DNA of 64,000 bases. It comes from Heterodera schachtii (taxonomy: Eukaryota; Nematoda; Chromadorea; Rhabditida; Heteroderidae). The position numbers and the translations under genes were made by a program. Under the pieces are notes generated by a model. It did not search any database. It was not told where the DNA came from and saw nothing but the letters and a program-made list of their open reading frames with translations. The stretch spans positions 19,032-83,031 of the forward strand of contig SIJG01000110.1 of assembly GCA_023374025.1 (NCBI GenBank). Direction: 5' to 3'. Shown here in pieces: positions 36,039 through 48,179 of the stretch (positions are counted from its first letter, which is position 1; each line of letters begins with the position of its first letter).

Positions 36039-37072
36039 GTGGGCCAGCAGAGAAGCAAAAACGGACAGGAAAAGTGAAAAAAGCCCTAAGGCAATAAGCA
36101 AAAGCTTCCTACTTGGCAAGGGCGAAATAGGGGGGGGGGGGGGGGCTTATGCAATGTCCCTACGCCGCTGCTGGCATACGCCGCCAATGCTTTAAGCATA
36201 CATTTTTCCTCATCAGTGACGGAGGGGAAGGGAAAATAGAGTGGTGGGCAGAGAAGAGAGGGAGGGAGGGAAAAGCATCCCCCCGGGCATTTTCATTTCT
36301 ATATAGTATTTTCTTTATCCACTCAGATATATGTAAGTGCACTTTTCAAACAAGCATCCACCCCACCAACCAAAAGCAAAAATTCCACCAATGTGGAAGA
36401 AAAGTAACAAAATAATCCAATTTTTGTTTTGAAATGGGCAGCAGCTGATGGGGGAAGGAATGGGTTTCATGTCGTCGTCGTCGTCGTCCACTCACTTTCA
36501 TTGGACAACAAATGACACTTTGCTGCTTGCTCTCTCTGTCTGTTTTTGCCCATTTTACGGATCTGGTGCACCTCAAATGCTTGAAAGTGGACACTTTGGT
36601 ACCTATTTTCATCGATTTCAAAACCTATTTGGTAGGTTGTTTTTGAACTTGGGGTCTATGTCTGATAAACAATATTTTCGTTTGTCTTTCAATTTTATTG
36701 AGTCCAATCAGACATTAACCAATGCCATGCCATTGGTTATGAAATGAATGTCCGTCTGTATTTGTCAAATAAACATGTGTGTTGTAGAGCGAGTAAAGGG
36801 CATTAAAGTGAGTTGAAAATTGCCACTGCAAAAATTTGTGTCTTCAGCAGTCGGTGTGTTAATGAAAAATAAATAGGTAAAATAATAAAACGGACATTTT
36901 CAAACGATCAAAATGGGAACACAAATAATAAGATGATAAATAATGATTAAATGATCAATCAATCAATCAATGCGCGCGTCTCATATCAAAGCCAGAAGAA
37001 GAGCAAAAAGGAGAGAAACAAGCAAAAAAAAAGAAAGGAGAGAAAGAAATTCAATCAAAAAAAATCAGATCA

Positions 37073-40000
37073 TCAACGGTCTCCCCCTCTGCTGGCGGCG
37101 TTGTTGGTGTTGCTCAAGAATTCACGGACTGAAATGTTCATGTTAGCCGGCCCACTACTGCTCATCATCATATTTGATGCTGTTGATCGCTGCTGATTGT
37201 GGTGGTAGTGTTGCTGATGCTGCTGCTGTTGCGGTTGTTGATAGACCACCGCCGCAGGTGAAGCGGCAGCACGTCGGTGCTGATGTTGCTGAACTGCTCG
37301 GCCACCTGCTGTCGCTGAAGATGGCAACGACAAAACATGATGATGCTGATGATGGTACAGTTGCTGTTGTTGTTGCGGCATCACCAATTGCGCTGTTGTG
37401 TCACTTGATGATGGTAATGATGACGGCAAAGAAGGGCCCGTTGTTGTTGTTGTCAGCAGCGCGCCGTGCGGCATGGGCTGAAGAGTGCCTGGCGGCATCA
37501 CCGCCAACGGCAGAACACGTGGCGACTCTTGCAACCAGCGAACTGTTTTTTGGGGTTGGGAATGGGAAAATATAGCAGAGAGAAAGGCAAAATTAAAAAA
37601 AAAAAAACTTTTTTGAAAAAAGATTTTTTTATCGAAAAGCCAAAATACCTTTAAAAAAATTGAAAAACGAAATAAATGCATAGTAATTTTAAAACGAATA
37701 ATTTTAAAGATGAATGAATGATAATTAAAATAGGTAGAAAACATTAATAATTAATCACCTTGAGTAGCCGAGCCATAGCCCTAAAACAAATGCCATCATT
37801 CATCATCCGATTAGAAAAAAGAAAAGATAAAATTTGATTTCCATCAAATTTTCATCCATCCCACCACGACCACCCACCTTCTCATTCCGTGCCGAAATGC
37901 GGAAAATGATTGCCGGTTTTGGAGTCGATGCCGTGTCAACGTGTGCCATGCCCAACACGGAATGGCTGATCACACAGTTCGGCGCCGATCCCATGTAAAC
38001 ACGAGTGAACGAACTGACGGCAACGGACTGTTGTTGCTGTTGTTGTGAACGCATCATGGAGGCGTGCTGCTGCTGGTGTTGTGGTGAACGCATCAACAAA
38101 AAGACGGAATACTCCTCAATTTGTCCGTTCGGTGAAAGTGGCGGATCCTTACATGGAAAAAAAACCAATTTTAAATATATTAAAAGACGGCAAAATAATT
38201 ACCCATGAAATGTAGACACCTTCAGGACCTGCAAAAAAAAAACATGTTTATTATTAGAGTTATGACGATGAGATGATGCTATATATATGAAGGCAGTCAA
38301 AAAAAAAAATTACCATAGGCATTTTACTCAGAATTATTAAATTAAAAAAGGTTTATAAAATTGCTAAAAAGAATAAATAAATTTTATATTCTAGGTCATT
38401 TCGATAGCCTTGAATAATCTCTATTAGCCTATAAAATTTCAAAAAAAAAAGTTTCGTTAATACAGGTTAATAGAGAACACAAATTTGTGTGGGAGACCTA
38501 TCGAATGATATTAATGAATGAATGATTTTTTTATTTGAAAATTTTTGGATGGTTTTTTTAATTAACGAACAAAATCCATCAGGCACCGTTGAGACTCACA
38601 TTTTGTGATTTTGATGCTTGTCGGCGAGCCAGGGAATCCGGGAACACAAGTCTTGAAGCTGACCGGCTGTGACCATGCACTGCAGCCCACCGAATTGACT
38701 GCACGAACACGAATCTATTATAAAGGAAATTTATTTTAAAAAAATAGAAAAGGTCGAGCAGTACACATTTGGCCAATTTAGCCAAATAAATCACTAATTG
38801 ATCTTTTAAGAAAATTTATTAGGTCAGCAACCCCGTAATTTTTTTCTATTTCGAGAAAAACTAAAATTTTTTTTAAATTTTCACTTGTTCTTGCTTATTT
38901 TGTGACCCGCCTCCCCAATTTTTTCTACGACTACGATATTTAAGACGATGATAATGAAGGTTCAAATTTTCATTTTTTTTTTACAATACCGCAGAAAAAA
39001 ATTACAAAATTCCCAGATGAAGGAGAGGGTGTCACCACATAACACCCACAAATATTGAATGTTCATTATTTACTGGTTAGTAATCATTACGGCTCACCCT
39101 GTACAGCGTGCCAGGCTCAAGTGCAATTTGTTCGGTTGCAGCAGTCTTTTGTTGCTGTTCCTGTTGTTGCTGTTGTTGTTCGTCAGGCAATTGTGAAGCA
39201 TATTCGATTGCGCGTCTTTTCCGGCGTACACTTTCCGTTGTTGTTGTTGCTGACCCGCTGCCGTCGCCTCCTCCTCTGTCGTAGCATGGTACGCTGTATT
39301 CCGTGATGACAAATCGTTGTTCAGACGATGGAAGGTCGACCACATGGAACCTGTAAAAAAAATGGGCCTTTCACTATGATGTTTCCAAACAGTGAAAAAA
39401 GAAACAAAGAAAGGCTGCACTAAAAAAAATTTCCCAAGAAATTGGAAAAAATAAAATTTTTTTTTGTAAATTTTAAAGAATTTTTAAATTGGAATTACAT
39501 TTCCAAATTTTTTTCCCATTTTACTTAAAAAATATATATATATTTAATTTTTCACTTCAGTGGACACCTCCCCCCGGGTTACGGGCCTGATCCCAATATA
39601 CATAAAACAACAAAATTAGTAGTAATTGAATTAGTACTAATTGAACAAGCACCATTTATTGCCGCTGTCAAACGGTGATAAAAGTTGCGCAACAAAGTCC
39701 GATGCCGAAGATGAAGCCGACCGACGCTGACCAATCGGAATTGGATGCTGATGGTGTTCCGGTTGTGCTGCAGTGATGTCCTGTTGCTGTTGTTGTCTTC
39801 GTTCATGGGTGCTACTGCTACTGCTCTCCACCACAGACATGGGCAAAAGCTGTTGGACATGTTGTTGCTCTGCAATTGAAACAATGCGCGTGCCAATGCG
39901 AATGCTGTTGCCCAATTCGTCCTGCTCCTCCTCCATCTCTTCTTTTTCAGCATCCATCGGATGCTGCTGATGCTGTTGTGTTGCAGCAGTTGCACGACCA

Positions 40001-43000
40001 CCACCAGTGGCAACCATGTCGGCCGGAACGTGCTGAAATTGTGGCTGTTGTTGGTAATGGCGAAATCCATATTGCTGTTGTTGTACAACTTGTTGCGGTT
40101 GTGGTTGCTCATCACTGCCAACCGGTTGCTCCTCCTCTTCCTCCGTTGCAAAGTGTTGTTGTGACTGCTCACCACCACCAGCAACTCCACCAACAACATG
40201 CTGTTGCTGCTGTTGATTATGTTGTTGTTGCTCTTCCGGCAGCGGTTCATCTACGACAGCAGAAACATCCAGCAACAATTGATCGTCTTCTTGTTGTTGC
40301 TGCTGCTGATGCTGCTGTTGTTGTTCATAATCTCGCTCCAACGGTTGTAACAGTTGTGCAGCGTTGTGCCGTTCGGCAGCCTCTTCTTTCAATGCGGCTG
40401 CATCCTTCTCGGAGTCGGGATCAATTGCACGCATCTGGATGAATTTTTTCTTTAATTTTTATAAAAGAAATTTTACAAATTCGTATTTTCATTAAAAATA
40501 ATTTCAATAAAGAGTGAGTTCGGGGGCAGAAATGGACAACTAGATGAAGCGTCCGGCCGGTTTTGAGTATAACCTCTTTCATTGTTGTCAGAATTTAACC
40601 AATCTATTGTCATTCGATAGCCCTGGGTTTTCTCTATTAGCCTGTAAAATTGCAAAAAAGTTTGCTGAAAATGTTCAAAAATAAATTTTTAACGTTTTTG
40701 ATCATAATTTTTTTTTTATAGGATATAATACACATAAGGACATGAATGATAAAAAAAAAGTGTTGGACAACTTATACCCAAAAAACCGAGCTGTTGTCAA
40801 GTTGTCCCACCACAGAGACGCAATCAAAAAAACCTACTTTTAATTTTCGCCCAATTTTTTCATTGACTTGAATTTTTCAAATTTTTTTAAATCAAAAATG
40901 TACAAAAATGCCACCCACCTGCTCCACCCCCAGCTGAGCATATTCATCACCAACAACAACAACACTGTTGTCATCTGTCGTTTTCTCCACATCACTTTTG
41001 TCCGTGGTGTTGTCATTGTCATTATTAGTGGTGGCCCTGGTGCTGAACATGTTGTTGTTGTCCTCCGATTTCGTCATGGTCATGCCCAATGCTTCAGCAT
41101 CAGATGTTGTCGTCCATTTTGATGTGGCTTCATCATCATCATCATCATTAGCAATGGCAATGTTTTTTCCGCCTTCCTGTCCTCCTTCCTCTCCTCCGCC
41201 TGTTTCAATTTGTTGTTGTTGTTGTTCATTGTTTATCTCCTTCTCATCATAATCATCACCACCACCCTCATCATCATCATCATCTCCAATTTGGTCATGA
41301 TGCTGATGTGTTGCTGCTGCTGCTGTTTTTGTTTCAACTGCCAATGGATTACCGTCGCCGCCGTCGCCGGTGGTGCCATCAAATTGTTGCTGTTGTTCAA
41401 CTGATTGTGAGTCGATGTTTTCGTTGGCATTGTCCACATTGAACGGTGGTTGGGCATGATGCTGATGTTGCTGTATGTTGTACTGTTGCTGATGTTCATC
41501 AACAAAATTTTCCGCTTCATTCAAGAAAGTCTCCAAAATGTTGTGCGGCATTGTCTGCTGAAAAATTTATGAGTTCAAAAAGAGGGAACAAAATTATTTC
41601 TAAATTTGGTAATTAAAAAATTTTTCAGGAGGGGAGGGGAACGACCTGCCCCTTGGAAAATTTTCCGGGTGAATTTCCAGTGGAAAATTCACCTTCCATC
41701 CTGGTCAACTTTTGGGGGAAAATACAAGAACGTGGAATTCCCTGTTTCCGGTCAAGTTGGAAAAAACCTGAGAAAAAACTCTCAACATGGAAATTTTCCG
41801 TTTTTTCGTCCCCGGAAATCTCTCTTTTTTCCCAATTATAAAACAAACATTTTCTAAAATTATTTTAAACAAAATGACAAACAAAAAAAATATTTTACAT
41901 CAGTGACAACCCGTTCAGCAGGAACCGAATAAGTGGTGGTCTTTGTGGTGGTCGTTGAGCTCAACGGCGGTTCAGTTGGAGAAATAATGCCGGACCCAGT
42001 CGGCACAAATTCCATATGTTTGACCATTTTGGCCGGTGGTGCAAGAATGTCAAACGTGTTCGAAGTTGCCTATACAAATCATTTTCTTTCAGTGTTGAAA
42101 ATTTTTTTTGCTTTTGCCAACATGTCACCACCCATTCCGTTATCTTCAAGAAAATTTTTGAAATTTTTTTCTTGAAAAATTTCTAGGTTTGAAAGAATTT
42201 TTTTTTTTTAGTTTACCATGGCTTGTCGCTGTTCTCGTGGCGGACAGTTTGGCAATTGTCGTCGTACCATCACTGGTGGTTGTTGTGCACCAGCAACGGC
42301 TGCTACATGCTGCTGGTGGAGCGGCGCAGTTGAGTGAACGTAGAACCGTTTCGGACCGGCAGCAAGCGGTGGTATTGTTGTTGATGTTGCCGAATCAGCG
42401 ACGCCTCCGCCACCGCCGCCCTCGGCATCGGAGGAGGGCACCAACGACGAAGACGTCTTGTGCACAACAATTGTACGAGGCGTTGTCATGTTCAACTGAT
42501 GTTGCTGTTGCTGCTGGTGGGGGTGGTGGTGGTGGTGCAGTGATGAGACAGGCGATGATGAAGCAGTAACAACAGTAGCGTCCGTCGTACCACCACCAAC
42601 ATTCCCGCCGGTCGATGCAATGCTAAAAAAGAAAATGTGTAATAAGTCTGGTTTACAATTAGTGACACGATTTTGAGTCCCGTTTAATTTGTTCAGTCCG
42701 AGTAAAGCACAATAATTTTAATATTCAGTTATTTTTGCTATCTAAATCAAAACCCAAAATGGGAAAAGTTTGGTGAAAAAAAGATGAAAAAATTATATAT
42801 TTTTCATGCCAAATTTGTTATTTTTCAAATGATTACTCATTTCTGTTCATGTGCTGCTGAACTATTCGAAGCTGCTGTTGTGGTTGTTGTTGCACAACAA
42901 TTGATGACGGACGGGGGCATGAGGTGGTGGCGCCGGCGGACGGTTTGATGCGCAACGGTCGAGCAGCCAACAGCACCGGTGATGAACCAACAGAAGCTGA

Positions 43001-46000
43001 AGCAGTACTCAAATGCAACTGCTGTTGTTGATGATGATGTGGCTGTTGGTAGTAGCGACGGTGATGAAACGGTGAGGATGAGCCGGTGACGGTGTTGGAC
43101 ATTGATGTTGGACGAAATGCGCGAACTGGGGAGGAAGAAGCGCTGTTGCTGCTGCCACCACCACCACCACCACCGGTGAGTACTGCTCGCTGTTGTTGTG
43201 AGTGGGACGATGATGACAAAGGTGTGCCACCGCCACCACCAGCGCCAACATTCGCAAAATGTTGTTGCCGTTGCGCAACACGTACACCGCCTGCAGACCG
43301 TCTTCCAACCTCTTAAAAGGTGGGGGTTAGGATACAAGGAAAATTTGAGTAATATGATACTACCGATGTTGCCTCCCTTTTCGTAAGAAAAAAAAATTAC
43401 AAAAATTTAATGTCATAGAAAAGGTTATAGGAGATTTTCGGGGCCCCTGACCACGAATCTGACATCAATTATGGCCAATTCCGGGTCCTTGGTTGGAATT
43501 CAAAGTTCGAACAATTGTTCAAATTTATGTCTTAATCTTTCGTGTTTAAGAAGAAAGTGAGAAACTCGAAAATAGAAATTTCGATTTTGTATACACTCCC
43601 TCACAAACAGAGGACAAATTAAAAAAAAATAAAAAATTATTTTTTGGACTTTTTTTTCTCACAATCAACCATTTTATCAGCAGTGCCCTCGTGTTGCCTT
43701 ACCCTATTTTAATTATAAAAATGATTTGATTGCCTGAATGACGACCAACTAACTTTCTGGGTCTGACTGATGCTCCGCTCGTTGAATTTGCAGCACATAA
43801 CGGTCAGCAGTTGTTGAGGGGGACCAAGAAATTTCGAGTGAATTGACCGATGCTTTGACCAACTGAATGCTGGATGGCACAGCTGGAGGTTCCGTTTCCA
43901 AATAGAACATGTCCTTACAGCAAACTGCAACACAATAATACAAATAGAAAAAATGTCAATTTTGTGCTTTTCATTCGATGAATATGGGATAGGATTTGTC
44001 AAGCGTTGATTGATTTTAGTCCAAGTGTAGAAATAATGTAATTTATTTATTAAATTTGCGGTAAAAATGTAGCAAAAGTATAACGGAACAAAAATTTTGA
44101 AAGCGATAACTGAAATTGATTCGATTTAAGGGGAACTCATACCGAACAAAATGTCGTAAAATATAAAAATTGGGTGAAATTTAAGACGATTTTCAAAAAA
44201 TTATAACCGCTTAAAAAATATACAACGTTGGCTATACTGACTGATTGTGAGACTGACCTTGACTGTTCTGCAGTTTTTTGTAACCATCACGACCCGACCA
44301 AATGTAAATGCGCTTGTTGATCACCGCCGAACAATGCCCAGCACGGGCAGTTGGCCAGCAGGAGTCTTGAATTAAAATTTTTGAAAAAAAACTCACAATT
44401 TAATTTTACGATAAAATTTGTTTTTTGTTTTTTTTTATTTTTCCATAAAATTGGCGAAAATTTTTCAATAAATTGTTTTCTTGTAATTTTTACCGATGGA
44501 ATATGTTGTTATTGTTGTGTCGAAAGTGGGAGGCCCGAGGGAAAGTTCCCAACGGAGTGTGCTCAAATTCAACACCGCCAATGTGTTGGTGCACTTCCAC
44601 CCCTGATTTGGACGCTCCAATTTGTCGTCAGGATCAATTGGTACCCAACCGCCAAAAATGAACATCCTGAAAAATTGTAAAAAAAAAAAAGTAAGAGTTC
44701 GTTTTCCCACACACGAAAAACTTTTAAAAATGCCAAAAAATAAAAGAAAAGCTGGAAATTTTTAGTGATTTTTTCACAAATTTTCGTTTCACAATTTTTA
44801 GTTTTTTTTTTGAACAATGATAAATGTAAATGAATTAGACCCGTAAAAAAGCAACAGAAAAAAAAACTCTATTATTTATTAATAAACGCGTCCAAACGCA
44901 CCGATTTTCAATCAAATTTGCGGTGTGCAGTGAACGCGGCAATGGTCCAAAGCCTTGCGGTAGCGGATTTGACCAATTCATCGATTCCAAGTCCAAAATC
45001 CACACATCACCAAGTCGTTGGCCATTCATCCCGCCGTAGATGATCAACTGTTCGTTGCCCGTGTTTGTTGTGAAATGAACGGCAGTGTGCGATTCACGCG
45101 GCGGTGGCGGTTGACAATTTGTCTGTGTTTAGTGGCCAAGTTTTAATTGCTTTTAAGTGCTTTTGGTATTTTTGTTGCATAGGAATGTAAATTTCATTTC
45201 GTACACAATTTCGAACCCCCGACGAGCCTCTGAATTCGAACAAAAAACAGAAAATCCAAAATTTTCGAGTTTTCTCATTTTTGGCCAGGAAAATAATTTT
45301 AACAGCCAAAATGTAGTCAAAATAGTTTATTGTTAGTATAGAATAACTGTCTTTCCTTTGCAATTTAAAAACAATTAATTTGGTTATTCTTTTTGTTCGA
45401 ATTATGGTTCGAGTTGGGATATTGTCCATATTAATGTCGAACAATAATGTCACCCAAAACATGTTCTGGACTAACTTTTGTGACCCATCGGTACTATTAC
45501 ACAATCATAGCAAAAAAATATTTAAAAAATACCTTGGGACAATGCCAGGAAAGACCGTTTGGAGCAGTGCTCAAATCGATGGCATAAAGGTCGTTCAGAT
45601 ATTTTGGCATATTCTCTCTGCGATTCTCACTGATATTAGCCAGCCCACCAAACACATAAGCAATGTTGTTGTTGCCCATGGTCTTAAAGGCAAATAAGAA
45701 AAATTACAATGTCAGCACATTGAACAAACACAAAAAAAAAGAGAACTTGGTAAGAATAATGCTTTTAGAGTCACTGTTTGACTTCTATTTTAAGCAAATT
45801 CCAACTCCCTCCCTACAAAAGGGTCCTCTCTGATGAATTTGTTGAGGGGGGTACTATTTACTTACAAAAGTGTGACCAAGCCGAGGACATGGAGGCGCCG
45901 GCAGTCCCTCCAAAATTTGTATGTTCAATTTGCGCCACTCCCAACGGTTTATTTGAAGCTCGTATAGATCATTTGAGTACCTAAATATTTTGAAATTTGT

Positions 46001-46876
46001 TGTCTCAATTGACCAGGTTTTATTTAAGATATCAACATGATTCAGGTTTAAAAAGTATTATTATTTTAAATTAAAATTGAAATTTTCTTTTTCAAACATT
46101 TGTTTCAGGCTTTTTCCAAATGTCAAGCTCTTATAAAACTACTCAAGAAAATTCGTACCGGCCATATTCGATCATTCCACCAAAGATGAAAACCTTCGAC
46201 TGATTTGTGACCATTCCTTTCAGTAATTGAGTTCAATATAACAAAATGTGTTGTGCAAATATTGTTCAAAAAATTACCATAAGCCGCAAAACCAGGTGGT
46301 CTGTGGCCACGCAAATCTGGTACACACCACTAAACGGCAAATTGCAATTAATTGATTCGATTTTATTTTAGTTCAACTTTTTTAGGTAAAAAAAAAATTC
46401 TGTCGCTTTTAGCCCACCATTTCATTGCCTAATTTGATACCAAGAATGTGGGACTGGACAAGTAAAAAAAAGTTATGGCCAAAGAAACTGAGGATGGTCA
46501 TTAATTGGCGTCTTATTAAAAATATAGGTTACTCAAAATGGCCTACAATTAAATGTCCAATGGATGGATGAAAAAAATTATCCGAGGACTCATAATAAAG
46601 GCGGAATAACAAATAATTAATTTCAATTAGCCTCACTGTGTTGGTGCTTGAGTCGTAAACATGCAATTCATTGACAATTCCTTCATTTCCACCTCCAAAC
46701 ACCAGCATTAGCCCTTTTATGGTAACAGCGCGGTGCCCATGCCGTGGCGGAGGCGTTGGCCTGCCCAAATCGTCCACTTTACACCATTTTGGCATAAATC
46801 GATGATGCTTTGCATAACTGTTGTTATTATTGTTGTTGTTGCTCTCTAATGACGTACAAACACTGTCAAGCAACAT
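37073..46876 (-). CDS. hcf-1: Host cell factor 1 (Kelch/Fn3 transcriptional co-regulator)
   Basis: Nuclear scaffold that tethers chromatin-modifying complexes to DNA-bound factors. Twenty exons join in frame to 1638 residues: 46637-46876, 46278-46329, 46159-46216, 45866-45980, 45533-45682, 44902-45122, 44494-44666, 44258-44365, 43754-43924, 42837-43311, 42217-42622, 41899-42069, 40919-41557, 39653-40434, 39098-39350, 38600-38714, 38203-38228, 37878-38147, 37759-37780, 37073-37542. The N terminus is an HCF Kelch propeller: [78 protein letters not shown]. An Fn3 module follows ([16 protein letters not shown]). Residues from about 430 to 1250 are low-complexity Gln, Ser, Gly, Asp and Glu. The C-terminal Fn3 pair is recognisable from [43 protein letters not shown] and VRWLQESP. 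No vertebrate-type HCF proteolytic repeats were seen. It is roughly twice as long as remembered C. elegans HCF-1. Confidence 0.95.
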
Positions 46877-48179
46877 TGTTTTTTACTGAAAGACAAATTT
46901 GTACAAAAAAAAAACAGAGTGCCAAGAAAAATGAATTGTTTGACATGTGAAATGTTTAAATAAACAGGCTTGACGCGATGGACACTTTGGCCTTTGCAAA
47001 AATGTGATTTACCAATTTTATAAAAAATATTTAAAATGATTTAGTCACAAAATGAGAAAATTTTATTTGAACTTAAGAGTTTTTGATTATAAATAAATTA
47101 GCTACGAAATATGTATGAAACGCGTGCTAAATAATGCACAAAGAGAAAAAGAGAGGAAGTTGTCAAAGAACAATAACACTCCTCTGCAAGAGAAAAAGAA
47201 AAATAGTAAAGAAAACAAAAAGACAAAGAAGACCGAGAGAGAGAGAGACAGAGAAAAGAGCACATACACATACAAAATAGAGAAACAAATTCAAAACAAA
47301 AATATGTAAGTGAGAGAGAGAGAGAGAGAATTAAAACAAATAAGTTAGAGAGAGAAATTCAAAGTAAAATAAGTCAGAGAATCAAAACTATTGTGTCTGA
47401 CTATTTACTTTCCTGAAAGAAAAACACTAAAAAAATCAATTTTAATATGCGTGTAATGACGTGAAATCCCATTTAAAACCCCCGTAACTTTTTAAATGAA
47501 CAAAGAAATCCAAAAAAATGAGGGTTTTCTTAGGATTTAACTGGTTAATGAAATTGATTGGGACGACATTGTTGTACCACCACAGTCGTTAGCATGAGCA
47601 AGGAAAAACAAAAAATAACAAAGCAAAAGCCATAGAGACCGATGGACGCAAAGCATTCCAATGGGACAAATTCAAAACAAACAGCACACAACGCCGAAAA
47701 CATTTATTCTGTTGAAAATGGACATTAACTACAATTTTATTTGTGTAAATTATTTCAATAATACAAAGGCATGGAATTAATTAAACTCAAATTTGTACGT
47801 ACACCATAAGTAGGGAACGGTTTTTTAGGTGCATATGATTGCAAAATGAATAAGTCGTATAACATACATATAAATGCTAGAAGTGTAAAATACATACAAG
47901 AAAGTCCCAAAAAAAAACCCCAAAATGGGTGCTAAAAGAGGTGACAGAAATGGAAAACCTTAAGAAATTGTCCCGTTTTTTTTTGGTCGGAGAAAATATG
48001 CTTTTCATTCTGTTATCATAGATAAAATGCTATCCCCGAAAAGAGGTTAAAACCTTGAAATCCGTTCCCATAAAAAAAATTGTTAAGCAAAAAAAAAAGG
48101 CAATCATATTCATATAAATACAAATTCCGTTTCAGTAATAATCCATCAAATTTTTCTTTTTGTTTTTTTGTTTGGGCTG
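46877..48179. other. Intergenic DNA between cpt-2 and hcf-1
   Basis: AT-rich 1.3 kb with an agag-rich purine stretch at 47230-47350. No exon is supported. Expected to hold the cpt-2 3' UTR and the hcf-1 promoter or trans-splice site. Confidence 0.45.

Larger units (their letters stand above)
33691..37072. other. Intergenic DNA between hcf-1 and slo-1
   Basis: 3.4 kb without a supported exon. It contains a diverged palindrome (34787-34893) related to the cav-1/cpt-2 MITE family, poly-G runs near 35240 and 36130, a GA-rich tract (35868-36036), and G-rich purine DNA. It should include the slo-1 promoter (right after 33690) and the hcf-1 3' UTR. Confidence 0.5.

Noticed and set aside
35652..36195. 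Leu/Ser-rich or Arg/Glu-rich ORFs
   Set aside because: Translations of the GA microsatellite.
37174..43316. Many plus-strand ORFs rich in Leu, Val, Cys or Pro
   Set aside because: Antisense shadows of polyglutamine and poly-Ser/Gly tracts of hcf-1.
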